A DNA stretch of 7,050 bases from an uncultured Bacteroidales bacterium (GCA_937898205.1 CALEJC010000115.1:1-7050), one strand, 5' to 3'. Shown: positions 1 to 7,050, numbered from the stretch's first letter. A program made the numbers and translations. The notes: generated by a model from the letters alone, not told the origin.

Positions 1-629
1 TAGATCTTTCCGTCCTTCTTTCCGAACTCGTATTTTGTATCCACAAGGATGAGTCCCATCCTGGCAGCTATCTCTGTTCCTCTCTGGAAGATGGCTCTTG
101 TATATGCCTCGAGCTGCTCGTAGTCTTCCTTGCTCACGATGCCCTGAGCTATGATCTCCTCCTTTGAGATATCCTCGTCATGGCCTTCTGCAGCCTTTGT
201 TGTAGGAGTGATGATAGGCTGAGGGAACTTCTGGTTTTCCACCATGCCGTCCGGAAGAGCCACACCGCAGATGCTTCTCTTGCCTGCTTTGTATTCTCTC
301 CAGGCGTGACCTGTGAGGTATCCGCGGATAACCATCTCCACCATAAAAGGCTCACAACGATATCCGACAGTGACCATAGGATCTACTGCAGCAACTTTCC
401 AGTTGGGCACGATATCAGAAGTCGCATCCAGAAACTTGGAAGCTATCTGATTGAGAACCTGGCCCTTAAATGGGATACCCTTTGGGAGGACAACATCAAA
501 GGCTGAGATGCGGTCTGTAGCGACCATTACAAGATAATCATTTCCGATGCTGTATACATCGCGGACCTTGCCTGTGTACTTGGCTACCTGGCCCGGAAAG
601 TTAAAATCAGTGCTGACAAGAGCTTTCAT
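1..629 (-). CDS. purC: Phosphoribosylaminoimidazole-succinocarboxamide synthase (SAICAR synthase), 3'-truncated by window edge
   Basis: PurC joins CAIR and aspartate using ATP to form SAICAR in cytosolic de novo purine synthesis. Reading the minus strand from the ATG at 629-627 gives 209 residues with no stop before the window edge. Recognisable family motifs are the N-terminal GKVRDVY nucleotide-binding segment (residues 20-26), ATDRISAFDVVLP (37-49), the RGYLTGHAWREY block (102-113), the KFPQPIITPTTKAAEGHDE block (134-152) and GLILVDTKYEFG close to the edge. The LPDG...TPTTKA region matches the long, yeast ADE1-like form of about 300 residues, not the shorter E. coli form of about 237, so roughly a third is missing. 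The start is the first ATG after the A/T-rich leader and places the usual N-terminal spacing before GKVRDVY. It is divergent from purF, with only 72 bp between the start codons. The identification is firm; only the C-terminus is unseen. Confidence 0.96.
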   Translation of the reverse strand, partial: MKALVSTDFNFPGQVAKYTGKVRDVYSIGNDYLVMVATDRISAFDVVLPKGIPFKGQVLNQIASKFLDATSDIVPNWKVAAVDPMVTVGYRCEPFMVEMVIRGYLTGHAWREYKAGKRSICGVALPDGMVENQKFPQPIITPTTKAAEGHDEDISKEEIIAQGIVSKEDYEQLEAYTRAIFQRGTEIAARMGLILVDTKYEFGKKDGKI

Positions 630-649
630 AAATTCTATAAATATTATCA

Positions 650-663
650 TGCGAATATACGCA
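650..663. promoter_or_regulatory. Imperfect dyad TGCG-N6-CGCA, possible operator
   Basis: The 14 bp TGCGAATATACGCA have inverted TGCG/CGCA arms around an A/T core, with a single mismatched base pair position in the core. The dyad covers the candidate purC -7 box and sits just upstream of the purF -7 box. A regulator bound here could affect both genes. No known purine regulator site was recognised, and a dyad this short may be chance. Confidence 0.25.
652..659 (-). promoter_or_regulatory. Possible purC promoter, -7-like box TATATTCG
   Basis: On the minus strand this reads TATATTCG, one mismatch from the Bacteroidota -7 consensus TAnnTTTG. It lies 22 bp before the purC start codon and would give a very short leader. 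No TTTG-like -33 element is seen at the expected distance. The assignment rests on position and partial consensus only. Confidence 0.4.
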
Positions 664-672
664 ATTTTTATG

Positions 673-680
673 TACTTTTG
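673..680 (+). promoter_or_regulatory. purF promoter, Bacteroidota -7 box TACTTTTG
   Basis: TACTTTTG fits the Bacteroidota -7 consensus TAnnTTTG exactly and ends 21 bp before the purF ATG at 702. Transcription would begin a few bases downstream, leaving a leader of about 15 nt. A clear -33 TTG/TTTG element is not seen around 648-656. The TTG at 678-680, which could extend the purF frame upstream, lies inside this box, so it is unlikely to be a start codon. Confidence 0.6.
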
Positions 681-701
681 TGTAGTTTATTTGGACATAC
701 A

Positions 702-2114
702 ATGATTTATCGCGACTCTGAAATCCACGAAGAATGTGGTGTATTCGGCATCTGGGGAGTACCGGACGCTGCCAATCTCACCTATTATGCACTTCACGCC
801 CTGCAGCATCGCGGCCAGGAAGGCTGCGGCATAGTGGCTTGTGACGAAAACAAAAAGCTCACTAGAGCCAAGGGCGAAGGCCTTGTCAATGAAGTCTTTA
901 CAAAAGAAAAGCTAGAAGCCTTGTCAGGTCACATGGCCATCGGACACGTGAGGTATTCCGGTGCTGGCGGACGAGGGATTGAAAATGTCCAGCCACTGCT
1001 TTTCCACCACCATACAGGTGATTTTGCCATCGCACACAACGGCAACATCGTCAACTCCGAGCAGTTGCATCACTACCTTGAAGAAAAAGGCAGCCTCTTC
1101 CAGACCGCATCCGACAGCGAGATTCTGGCACACCTCATCAAGAAGGACACCAAGGACCGCCGCAGACCGCGCATCTATGCCATCAAAGAGGCCCTTAATA
1201 TGATAGAAGGCGCTTTTGCCTTTGTCATCCTGACTCAAAACCGCATCTACGCACTCCGCGACAAGCACGGCCTCAGACCTCTCTCGATCGCAAAGCTCGG
1301 CGAAGGATATGTAGTCAGCAGCGAAACTTGTGCGTTTGATGTGATCGGAGCAGAATACATCCGTGACGTGGAGCCGGGAGAGATCGTCACCATCGACCAC
1401 CAGGGCATCAGATCCAACAAATACTCAGACTACCAGCACCACTTCATGTGCTCGATGGAATACATCTACTTCGCTCGCCCTGACAGCGACATCGAAGGTT
1501 GCAACGTCCACAACTACCGCAAGAAAAGCGGTCGCCTGCTCTGGGAAGAAGCTCCTGCAGAAGCAGACATCGTGGTCGGCGTACCAGACTCAAGCCTCAG
1601 TGCCGCAATGGGTTATGCTGAAGCCAGCGGACTTCCATACGAGATGGGTCTGATCAAAAACAAATACATCGGCCGCACTTTCATCCAGCCTTCACAGGCG
1701 ATGAGAGAGAAGGGTGTAAAGATGAAGCTCTCAGCTGTCAAATCCATCGTCAAGGGCAAGAGACTTGTCCTCGTGGACGACAGCATCGTGAGAGGTACAA
1801 CCTCAAAGCGCATCATCCAGATTCTTCGTGATGCCGGCGCCACCGAGGTGCATGTGCGCATCGCCAGCCCTCCGATGGTGAGCCCTTGTTTCTACGGAGT
1901 GGACACCTCTTCCTATGACGAGCTCATCAGCGCACACAAGAGCGTGGAGGAAGTCAAGGAGATCATCGGTGCAGACTCACTCGGATATCTCTCAGTAGAA
2001 GCACTTTACAAATCAGGCTCAAGAGAAGAGATCTGCGCGGCATGCTTTGACCGCAAATACCCTACATACCTCTACAAGAGCATCGAAGAAGCCAACAAAG
2101 ACGGAAAATTCTAG
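702..2114 (+). CDS. purF: Amidophosphoribosyltransferase (glutamine PRPP amidotransferase)
   Basis: PurF catalyses the first committed step of purine synthesis: PRPP and glutamine give 5-phosphoribosylamine. The 470-residue protein has an N-terminal class II glutaminase domain and a C-terminal phosphoribosyltransferase domain. From the ATG at 702 the sequence has 11 residues before C12 in EECGVFGIWG. This equals the propeptide of the Bacillus subtilis enzyme, where removal exposes the catalytic Cys. Further glutaminase motifs are LQHRGQEGCG, GHVRYSG and AHNGNIVN. The PRPP-binding motif LVLVDDSIVRGTT is at residues 355-367. Four cysteines, C250, C396 and the CAAC pair C445/C448, sit where the B. 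subtilis-type enzyme binds its 4Fe-4S cluster. An upstream TTG at 678 would add 8 residues but falls in the promoter box, so I reject it. The stop is 3 nt before the next gene. Confidence 0.98.
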   Translation: MIYRDSEIHEECGVFGIWGVPDAANLTYYALHALQHRGQEGCGIVACDENKKLTRAKGEGLVNEVFTKEKLEALSGHMAIGHVRYSGAGGRGIENVQPLLFHHHTGDFAIAHNGNIVNSEQLHHYLEEKGSLFQTASDSEILAHLIKKDTKDRRRPRIYAIKEALNMIEGAFAFVILTQNRIYALRDKHGLRPLSIAKLGEGYVVSSETCAFDVIGAEYIRDVEPGEIVTIDHQGIRSNKYSDYQHHFMCSMEYIYFARPDSDIEGCNVHNYRKKSGRLLWEEAPAEADIVVGVPDSSLSAAMGYAEASGLPYEMGLIKNKYIGRTFIQPSQAMREKGVKMKLSAVKSIVKGKRLVLVDDSIVRGTTSKRIIQILRDAGATEVHVRIASPPMVSPCFYGVDTSSYDELISAHKSVEEVKEIIGADSLGYLSVEALYKSGSREEICAACFDRKYPTYLYKSIEEANKDGKF

Positions 2115-2117
2115 CCC

Positions 2118-2879
2118 ATGACGCCACTTCGAGAAGATACTGTTTTCGGCCCTATCCACAGCCGCCGCTTAGGCTCCTCTCTAGGCATCAACCTTCTCCC
2201 CAAAGAAGGCAAGATCTGCAATTTCGACTGCATTTATTGCGAATGTGGCTGGAACAAGGACGGTCGTGACGACACCGTCATCCCGACTGCAGCAGAGGTC
2301 AGGCAGAGGCTGGAAGACAAACTCAAAGAGCTGAAGGCCGAGGGCACACGCATCGACTCGATCACATTCTCCGGCGACGGAGAGCCTACCATCAATCCGG
2401 ATTTTCCGCAAATCATAGACGACACATTGGACCTGCGCGACCGCTATTATCCGCAGGCCAAGGTGTCTGTGCTGTCCAACGCCACCAGAGTACACATCGA
2501 GAGCATAGCGGCAGCACTCAAAAAAGTCGACAACCCGATACTAAAGATAGATGCCCCTACCGACGCACTTGCCGAGCACATCAACAAGCCTGCGCCGGGA
2601 TACAGCGTGGAGAGAGTAATCAAGGCGCTGGAGGGCTTTGACGGAGACTTTGTGCTCCAGACCATGTTTCTCAAGAGCAAAGATTTTGACTCCTCATCGC
2701 CTGAAGTCCTTGAAGGCTGGATGGAGATCGTCAGAAGACTCAGACCTCGCGAGATCATGGTCTACACCATCGCACGTCCTACCCCTGAGGAAGGACTGCA
2801 GAAGTTTACCCCCGAGCAGATGGAGAGCCTTGTCAGACCTCTCATTGAGGAAGGCTTCAAGGTCAGCATCAGAGGATAA
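2118..2879 (+). CDS. Radical SAM protein, COG0731 (TYW1-related Fe-S oxidoreductase) type
   Basis: This is a 253-residue protein. The N-terminal signature FGPIHSRRLGSSLGIN (residues 10-25) is followed by C34-x3-C38-x2-C41, the classic radical SAM 4Fe-4S motif. FSGDGEPTINP (84-94) corresponds to the SAM-contacting GGE-like strand, and VLSNAT (118-123) and LKIDAPT are typical of the COG0731 family. All four cysteines (34, 38, 41 and 43) lie within ten residues, so a second cysteine-bound cluster such as that of archaeal wyosine synthases is unlikely. The substrate is unknown and the family is mostly uncharacterised. It probably acts in the cytosol, since no signal peptide or membrane segment is seen. 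The ATG is 3 nt after the purF stop, suggesting coupled translation and control by purine demand, but a role in purine metabolism is only inferred. Family assignment is firm; function is open. Confidence 0.9.
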   Translation: MTPLREDTVFGPIHSRRLGSSLGINLLPKEGKICNFDCIYCECGWNKDGRDDTVIPTAAEVRQRLEDKLKELKAEGTRIDSITFSGDGEPTINPDFPQIIDDTLDLRDRYYPQAKVSVLSNATRVHIESIAAALKKVDNPILKIDAPTDALAEHINKPAPGYSVERVIKALEGFDGDFVLQTMFLKSKDFDSSSPEVLEGWMEIVRRLRPREIMVYTIARPTPEEGLQKFTPEQMESLVRPLIEEGFKVSIRG

Positions 2880-2903
2880 GAAGCAACTAATAATCAATAT
2901 ACT

Positions 2904-4553
2904 ATGAAATCAAGCAGAATCATCACAATTCTTGCTGGGCTGGCCGTAGCAATGACTGCATCGGCACAGGTCGGCATCCTTGATCAGAACGCAGAGTTCC
3001 GCAAGATTCCTATGGGCGCGCAGAGAGACAGCGCCAAGCTGGACAGTCTCAACCGCTACTACACCGAGAGACCGGTAGCAGGCACCCGCAGAGACGGCGA
3101 CAAGCCGCTCCTCTTCCTCATCGGCGACTCCACCATGCGCACAGGCGTGGAAGGCAACGGCGACAACGGCCAATGGGGCTGGGGCTACTACATCCAGAAC
3201 TACTTCGACACCAGCCGCATCCGCGTGGAAAACCACGGCCTCGGCGGCGAGAGCACACGCTCTTTCTATAAAAACTACCTCTTCCCTCTGCTTCGCGCAG
3301 TGCGTCCCGGCGACTGGGTGGTCATCCAGATCGGCCACAATGACCGCACCGGCGGCAGAGAGATGAACGACGGACGCTTCCGCGGCTTGCTTCGCGGCTC
3401 AGGCAAGGAATATGTGGACGTAACCCTCCCCGGCAACGGCACTCGCGAGAGAGTCTACACCTACGGCGAATACCTGCGCATCTATGTCGACGAGATCAGA
3501 GCACGCGGCGGTCAGCCTCTGCTCCTCTCGCTCACCAGCAGGAAAGGTCGCGGCGAGGACGGCAAGATCGTCCCTGACGACTATAAGACAGGCGTAATCA
3601 AGGAGATAGCAGAAGAGAAAGGCGTGCCTTTCATCGACTTCAACGCTGCCATCAGACATAAATATGACGAGGTGTTTGACCCACGCAAGGTGGAATATCT
3701 CTTCTACAGCGACCACATCCACACCAGCTCGTTTGGCGCTGTGATCAATGCAGAAACCTTTGTTGAAGAGCTACGCAAGCGTCCTGATATCGGACTCGGC
3801 GAGTTCCTTCTTCCTGAGAAGAAATATGAGAGCGCTGCCCGCAAGGGCGACAATCCTGTGCTCTTTGTGATCGGCGACTCGACAGGCAAGATCGACAACT
3901 CTGAAGAGAGCGGCCAATATGGCTGGGGACAGGTGCTTGAAGAATATGTCAACACCAAGAAGATCACCGTGGACAACCACGCCAAGGCAGGCCGCAGCGC
4001 ACGCGCTTTCCTCGATGAAGGTCGCTGGAATGTGGTCTATGATGCGCTTCGCCCCGGCGACTATGTCCTCATCCAGTTTGGTCACAACGACGGCGGTCCT
4101 ATCAACACCGGCAAGGCACGCGGCGAGCTCAAGGGCAATACCGACGAGAAGCAGGTGATGAGGATGGAGGCAAGCGGCATCAATCAGGGCATCTACACCT
4201 ACGGCTGGTACATCCGCAAATTCTGCATGGACGCCATCGAGAAGGGCGCAACTCCTATCGTGATGAGCATCACTCCAAGCAAATGGATTGACAAGGAGAC
4301 CGGCAAATTTGCCCGCGATACCCGCTACAAGCCTTGGGCGATTGAAGCAGCAGAGCAGACAGGCGCATACTTCATCGACCTCAATGAGATCTCTGCCGCC
4401 AAGCTTGAGAAACTCTCTCAGGAGAAGATCAACGCTCACTACCAGCGCGATCACGGCCACTCTTCGCTCGAGGGCGCTCACCGCAATGCCCAGAGCGTGG
4501 TGACAGGCATCAAGAGCCTCAAGAAACTTCCTCTTAGAAAAATGATGAAATAG
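2904..4553 (+). CDS. Secreted tandem SGNH/GDSL esterase, rhamnogalacturonan acetylesterase-like (CE12), two catalytic domains
   Basis: The 549-residue protein starts with a type I signal peptide: KSSR, a hydrophobic stretch, then ASA-Q with probable cleavage after A21. Two homologous SGNH hydrolase domains follow. Domain 1 (about 68-291) has FLIGDST with nucleophile S76, GLGGES (112-117) for the oxyanion-hole Gly, IGHND with N146, and DHIH with D270/H273. Domain 2 (about 318-537) has VIGDST with S326, AGRSAR (362-367), FGHND with N395, and DHGH with D516/H519. The Ser-to-His spacing is 197 and 193 residues, close to single-domain rhamnogalacturonan acetylesterases. Domain 2 also has the family-like GPIN...ARGELKG and TYGWYIRK segments; domain 1 is more divergent there. 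The likely role is removing acetyl groups from pectin outside the cytoplasm. Specificity is inferred; xylan or other carbohydrate esters remain possible. It lies 24 nt after the radical SAM gene and 6 nt before the GH2 gene, which supports a pectin-directed pair. Confidence 0.88.
   Translation: MKSSRIITILAGLAVAMTASAQVGILDQNAEFRKIPMGAQRDSAKLDSLNRYYTERPVAGTRRDGDKPLLFLIGDSTMRTGVEGNGDNGQWGWGYYIQNYFDTSRIRVENHGLGGESTRSFYKNYLFPLLRAVRPGDWVVIQIGHNDRTGGREMNDGRFRGLLRGSGKEYVDVTLPGNGTRERVYTYGEYLRIYVDEIRARGGQPLLLSLTSRKGRGEDGKIVPDDYKTGVIKEIAEEKGVPFIDFNAAIRHKYDEVFDPRKVEYLFYSDHIHTSSFGAVINAETFVEELRKRPDIGLGEFLLPEKKYESAARKGDNPVLFVIGDSTGKIDNSEESGQYGWGQVLEEYVNTKKITVDNHAKAGRSARAFLDEGRWNVVYDALRPGDYVLIQFGHNDGGPINTGKARGELKGNTDEKQVMRMEASGINQGIYTYGWYIRKFCMDAIEKGATPIVMSITPSKWIDKETGKFARDTRYKPWAIEAAEQTGAYFIDLNEISAAKLEKLSQEKINAHYQRDHGHSSLEGAHRNAQSVVTGIKSLKKLPLRKMMK
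3105..4514 (+). repeat. Internal tandem duplication of the SGNH hydrolase domain
   Basis: Two units within the esterase gene, about 3105-3776 and 3855-4514, share the same order of motifs: GDST, QWGWG/QYGWG, NH..GGES/AGRS, RPGDxVxIQxGHND, YTYGxYxR and a C-terminal DxxH. The units are joined by a linker of about 26 residues. Amino-acid similarity is clear but DNA identity is limited to short stretches, so the duplication is old and both copies appear to have been kept under selection. Confidence 0.85.
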
Positions 4554-4559
4554 TTGAAT

Positions 4560-4655
4560 ATGAAAAGATTACTAACCCTAGCATTAAGCGTCTTGACTCT
4601 CGGCGTGGCGGCTTCAGGACGAGTGGAAAGACCGCAGCATCCCTGCCCTCAATAA
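4560..4655 (+). other. Signal-peptide reading frame separated from the GH2 body by a frameshift
   Basis: ATG 4560 opens MKRLLTLALSVLTLGVAAS, a good lipid-spanning export signal, but this frame continues out of register and stops at TAA 4653-4655 after 31 codons. The GH2 frame has a TGA at 4594-4596 and then reads LQDEWKD from 4612. Between TCA (4614-4616) and GAC (4618-4620) something is missing or added relative to the expected ASAQDEWKD-type junction. A 5-nt loss between two CAG copies, or one extra G in the GG at 4617-4618, would each explain it. Whether this is a true mutation or a sequencing/assembly error cannot be told here. Confidence 0.75.
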
Positions 4656-7050
4656 GGAATATGCCAAAGCTGACTATATGCTTTATGGCACAAGAGCCGG
4701 AGCTCTCAAGGCAGATTATTCTAAATCAGAGTATTACAAGCTTCTCAATGGTGAGTGGAACTTCTGTTTTGCAGAGGATTTCAGAGATCTTCCTGAAAAC
4801 TTCTATGCAGCAGACCTTGACGACTCGTCATGGGACCGCATCAAAGTGCCTTCAAACTGGGAGTTCCAGGGCTACGGCACTCCTATCTATGTCAACTCTC
4901 CTTTTGAGATGGACCCTAACACAGGCGCCAAGAAAGCACCTGAGTTCCCTGAGAAGATCCCTGGAGGCGTCTACAGGCTCAACTTCACCGTGCCTCAGGA
5001 CTGGGACGGTCGTCAGATCTTCCTTCAGCTTGGCGGCGTAAAATCAGCATGCTGGGTATATGTCAACGAGCAGAAAGTGGGCTATACAGAAGACTCCAAA
5101 GACCCTGCAGAGTTTAACATTACTCCATATCTCAAGGAAGGCGACAACCTTCTTGTGCTCAAGGTACACCGATGGTCTACAGGTAGTTACTATGAGTGTC
5201 AGGACATGTGGCGCATCAGCGGCATCGAGAGAGACGTCTACCTCACTTCACGTCCTGAGGTGCTGATCCGCGACATCGCGATTGACTCGCCGCTCGACGC
5301 GACATTTAAAAACGGTGTGCTTGACTATAAGGTAAAACTCGCCAACCTCGGCACAGAGCCGGGCAAAGTGGGTCTCTCACTCAGCCTTCTCGACCCTCAG
5401 GGCAAGAGCATCTGGAACGAGAGCAAGGAGGCTGTCATCAAGCCGACAGAAGGCGGACTTGAAGCAGGCGAATATGTGCATTTTGAGCACACGGTGATGG
5501 GCGTGCAGCCTTGGAGCGCAGAAGATCCTAAGCTCTATACCGCAGTACTCGCTATCACCAACCCAGACGGCATCGTAGAGTATACATCTTCACGAGTGGG
5601 CTTCCGCAGCTCGTTTATCGTGGGCACCAACTGGTATATCAACGGCAAGAGAGTGATGATCAAGGGTGTAAACATCCACGAGCATCATCCATACAACGCT
5701 CATGTGCTTGACGAGGAGACTATGATCAAGGACTTTGAGCTGATGAAGAAGCACAACATCAACGCAATCCGCACCTCACACTACCCTCAGCAGCGCCGTT
5801 TCTATGAGCTCTGCGACGAGTATGGTTTCTATGTCTGCAGTGAGGCCAATGTGGAGAGCCACGGCTGGAGAGGATTTGCCAACGACCCTAGCTGCCTGCC
5901 TCTGCACATGGAGAGACAGAAAAATATGTATGAGCGCACCAAGAACTTTGCCTGCGTGGTGGTCTTCTCTATGGGCAACGAGTGCAGCCACGGAAGCAAC
6001 TTCTATGAGTCATATAACTGGATGAGGTCAAGAGAGAAGATGCGCCCTATCGTCTATGGCGGTGCAGGAGTGGATTGGGACACTGACATCCAGTGGCCGA
6101 TGTACCCTACCGAGAGCGGACTTCTCAGGACAGATGCTGCACCTATCAACAAGCCTTATGTAGCTTGTGAGTATACTCACGCGATGGGTAACAGCAACGG
6201 TAACCTCATCGACCTCTGGAATGTGATCTACAACTCTAGACGCATGCAGGGCGCTTATGTCTGGGACTGGGTAGACCAGGGTGTGTGGACCAAGAATGAA
6301 GAGAAAGGTGATTTCTGGGCCTACGGCGGCGACTTCGGCTACCAGACTCCTTCAGACGGCAACTTCTGCTGCAACGGACTTGTGAGCCCTGACCGCACTC
6401 CGCATCCTGCACTTGTAGAGGTAAAGAAAGTATACCAGAACTTCCTCTTTGAGATGGTTGACGCAGCTGAGTACAAGCTCAAAGTGACCAACAGACACTT
6501 CTTCACCAACCTCTCAGCCTATGACTACAGCTACGAGATCCTTGCAGACGGTGTGGTTGTCTCCAGCGGCGAGATCGCATCTCCTGACATCGCTCCGGAA
6601 ATGAGCGGCGAGGTGATTGTGCCTGTGGATTACGACGGATTTAAGGCAGGTGTGGAGTATCACCTCAATGTCTATGCTAAGGTCCGCGAAGCCAAGCTTG
6701 GTCTGCCTGCAGGCCATGTGGTGGGCACAGAGCAGTTTGCTCTCCCTGCAGCAGGTCCTAAGGCTCCGGCAGCTGACCACGGCAAGGCCAAGTTTAGCGT
6801 CTCAGAAACTGCTGACGCTGTGGTTGTGGCAGTGGACGGCATCGTAGAGTGGAGTTTCAACAAGGCTTCCGGCGTTGTGGATTCTTATAAGGTGGGTGGA
6901 GTTGAATATATCAACGAAGGATTTGGCTTCCAGCCTAACTTCTGGAGAGGACCTGTGGACAACGACTACGGCAACCGCCTCCCTATCCGCTCAAAGATGT
7001 GGAAGGACGCCTCAAAGAACTTCAATGTCGCAGAGCTCAAGATCAAGAAG
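4560..7050 (+). CDS. Glycoside hydrolase family 2, LacZ-type beta-galactosidase; 5' frameshift and 3' truncated by window edge
   Basis: LacZ-like enzymes hydrolyse terminal beta-galactosides. The body is open in one frame from 4597 to the edge. It shows the sugar-binding domain (LNGEWNF, VPSNWEFQGYGTPIYVN, YECQDMWRISGIERDVYL; about 4735-5270), an Ig-like domain (about 5275-5620), the TIM barrel (about 5630-6450) and the start of the C-terminal beta domains. Catalytic signatures are present: GVNIHEHHP, RTSHYP, EANVESHG (Mg ligands in E. coli LacZ), SMGNE with acid/base Glu at 5980-5982, CEYTHAMGNS with nucleophile Glu at 6169-6171, VWDWVDQG and AYGGDFG. A signal peptide beginning at ATG 4560 is in another frame (offset +1), so the gene is disrupted near 4614-4620 or the sequence has an error there. 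The first in-frame ATG of the body, 4678, would drop the conserved EWKD N-terminus and any export signal. About 810 codons are visible of a usual 1000-1100. Pairing with the esterase suggests pectin galactan side chains as substrate, which is inference. Confidence 0.9.

Noticed and set aside
180..506. A 108-codon plus-strand open frame at the left edge
   Set aside because: It overlaps purC on the opposite strand, whose translation carries clear SAICAR synthase motifs; this one shows none.
924..1400. A 158-codon minus-strand open frame inside purF
   Set aside because: It is fully antisense to the conserved PurF glutaminase domain and has no family motif or promoter.
3771..4481. A 236-codon open frame on the minus strand, opposite the second esterase domain
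   Set aside because: The plus strand here encodes a conserved SGNH domain with intact motifs. The antisense frame has a Leu/Val/Ala-rich composition typical of codon-bias shadows and no recognisable motif.
4605..4630. Programmed ribosomal frameshifting as the link between signal peptide and GH2 body
   Set aside because: No slippery heptamer or evident downstream stem is seen at the junction, and secreted GH2 enzymes are not known to use frameshifting. Mutation or sequence error is simpler.
4661..5041. A 126-codon plus-strand open frame at the start of the GH2 gene, considered as the true continuation
   Set aside because: It is in a third frame; the GH2 motifs (LNGEWNF, VPSNWEF) are in the frame starting GAG 4621, which stays open to the window end.
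1..7050. A novel defence, mobile or CRISPR-like system
   Set aside because: No arrays, terminal repeats, transposase, integrase, nuclease or toxin-antitoxin features are present; every long open stretch is explained by purine, radical SAM or carbohydrate-enzyme genes.

Overview
The window looks like chromosomal DNA from a member of the Bacteroidales (Bacteroidota). Four things point that way: a TAnnTTTG-type -7 promoter box in front of purF, A/T-rich translation starts without clear Shine-Dalgarno sequences, a long eukaryote-like PurC, and secreted polysaccharide-degrading enzymes beside housekeeping genes. Genus and species cannot be named from the sequence alone.

Layout: (1) bases 1-629, minus strand, the 5' two thirds of purC (SAICAR synthase), cut by the window edge. 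(2) bases 630-701, a compact divergent control region between purC and purF, with facing -7-like boxes and a small imperfect dyad. (3) bases 702-2114, purF (amidophosphoribosyltransferase), complete, with the processed N-terminal Cys and four probable Fe-S cysteines. (4) bases 2118-2879, a radical SAM protein of the COG0731 type, 3 nt after purF. (5) bases 2904-4553, a secreted protein with two complete SGNH/GDSL esterase domains in tandem, resembling rhamnogalacturonan acetylesterases (CE12). (6) bases 4560-7050, a LacZ-type family 2 glycoside hydrolase that runs off the right edge. Its signal-peptide start and its enzyme body lie in different reading frames.

How they fit together: purC and purF are de novo purine synthesis genes read in opposite directions from one short shared region, so joint control is plausible. 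The radical SAM gene is probably translated together with purF. The esterase and the beta-galactosidase-like enzyme form a tight pair (6 nt apart) suited to deacetylating and degalactosylating a plant pectin such as rhamnogalacturonan I. No SusC/SusD pair or regulator is visible. All four plus-strand genes are separated by 24 nt or less and no terminator was seen between them, so one transcript from the purF promoter is possible but unproven.

I see no RNA genes, mobile elements, CRISPR arrays or clearly novel system. The points most worth checking are the 5' frameshift in the GH2 gene, the two-active-site esterase and the purF-coupled radical SAM protein.
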